Shown here: in pieces, positions 63,595 through 64,000 of the stretch | Layout of the letters: every line of letters starts with the position of its first letter | Position numbering within the stretch: the first letter of the stretch is position 1 | Source: UBA4782 sp034429195 | GTDB taxonomy: Bacteria; Chloroflexota; Anaerolineae; Anaerolineales; Anaerolineaceae | DNA length: 64,000 nt | Assembly (NCBI GenBank): GCA_034429195.1 | Contig: DAOUGQ010000005.1 | Coordinates: forward strand, 124,001-188,000 | Direction of reading: 5' to 3' | Position numbers and translations under genes: made by a program | The notes under the pieces: generated by a model | Database searches by the model: none | What the model was told of the DNA's origin: nothing | What the model saw: only the letters and a program-made list of their open reading frames with translations

Positions 63595-64000
63595 ATGAAG
63601 AAGAGCAATTCTGTCCATATTATAAAAAAGGTATTCCGGAATTCTTTCTTTCTTCACTACTATCGCTATTTTATTATTGTGTTTGTTGTTCTACTAGCAT
63701 CAAGTCTGTATTTATTAATTAGCAAGATGACAAATGATACTGGATATCCTCTGGATGATGCATGGATTCATCAAACTTATGCCCGAAACCTTGCAAAAAA
63801 CGGAGAATGGGCTTTTCTTCATGGGCAGGTATCTGGAGGATCGACCTCACCTTTATGGACAATCCTTCTCATCCCTGGCCATTGGTTGGGGATACCTCAA
63901 GTGTGGACATATTTGTTGGGTATAATTTGCCTGATTGCGGTTGCAATTCTGGCAATGGAATATTTTCAAATGAATGAGGAAAAAACCTCAGAAATTTTCT
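63595..64000 (+). CDS. GT39-like membrane glycosyltransferase, 3' end outside the window
   Basis: The reading frame is open to the last base, so about 135 residues of a longer protein are seen. A basic N-terminus and one transmembrane helix (about 25-46) are followed by TGYPLDDAWIHQTYARNLA with the DD motif and then SGGSTSPLWT, a typical pattern of this glycosyltransferase superfamily. Three ATG codons are in tandem at 63589, 63592 and 63595. The third has AGGGGA at a proper 6-base distance. It is coupled to the previous gene. Confidence 0.75.
   Translation, partial: MKKSNSVHIIKKVFRNSFFLHYYRYFIIVFVVLLASSLYLLISKMTNDTGYPLDDAWIHQTYARNLAKNGEWAFLHGQVSGGSTSPLWTILLIPGHWLGIPQVWTYLLGIICLIAVAILAMEYFQMNEEKTSEIF

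Noticed and set aside
1..64000. Mobile elements, CRISPR arrays or prophage genes
   Set aside because: No transposase, integrase, direct-repeat/spacer pattern or phage gene was found in either strand; base composition looks even by eye.

Overview
The window is one continuous stretch of bacterial chromosome, AT-rich by eye, with 59 protein genes (two cut by the window edges) and one tRNA gene. Nothing looks like an insertion sequence, prophage, CRISPR array or plasmid. The gene content suggests an anaerobic member of the Chloroflexota, class Anaerolineae. The reasons are a single tiny Flp pilin, RodZ-like and SH3 proteins with Thr/Pro-rich linkers, many eukaryote-type Ser/Thr kinases, a run of different PMT/GT39-like membrane glycosyltransferases, and MurA with Asp in place of the catalytic Cys. 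The placement is inference from gene families, not a computed phylogeny.\n\nLayout. 1-5.5 kb: end of a caspase-fold (C25-like) peptidase, alaS, and a DJ-1/PfpI protein. 5.5-9.1 kb: a 48-residue Flp pilin, then the operon rplI, tandem-HTH RodZ-like gene, rimO (minus strand). 9.2-10.8 kb: a CPA2 antiporter with a PII-like protein. 10.9-13.0 kb: methylmalonyl-CoA mutase large subunit and epimerase. 13.2-19.6 kb: M42 peptidase, F1 ATPase alpha, gamma, beta, epsilon, and an MreB-like protein with altered ATPase residues. 19.6-27.8 kb: lipoprotein, nitroreductase, YugP peptidase, ferritin-like/VIT1 iron transporter, tRNA-Arg(CCG), a radical-SAM pair, and an SDR without the usual YxxxK. 27.8-32.0 kb: DUF503, folC, lon. 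32.0-40.7 kb: a block like the Firmicutes prkC-rpe-rpmB-yloU-yloV-recG region, with coaD and a FakA/FakB-like pair added. 40.8-45.0 kb: CaCA exchanger, SH3 protein, glutamine synthetase, DUF362 protein.\n\n45.1-51.5 kb is the most unusual part. It is a tight operon for a soluble Ser/Thr kinase with an eight-repeat PQQ propeller, a PP2C phosphatase, a J-domain/VWA fusion, a zinc-ribbon/FHA protein, an unknown 79-residue protein and an orphan OmpR-type regulator, followed by hsp20. It reads as a self-contained phospho-signalling module that may sense protein or envelope stress. 51.6-55.4 kb: thioredoxin, murA, a CarD-like regulator, a GNAT-like protein. 55.4-64.0 kb: six polytopic glycosyltransferase-like genes, interrupted by one nitrilase-family gene, running off the right edge.\n\nSeveral promoters are readable. 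The -35 element TTGCTA with 17 bp spacing recurs, and some genes appear to start on leaderless mRNAs. Hairpin terminators separate most convergent pairs.
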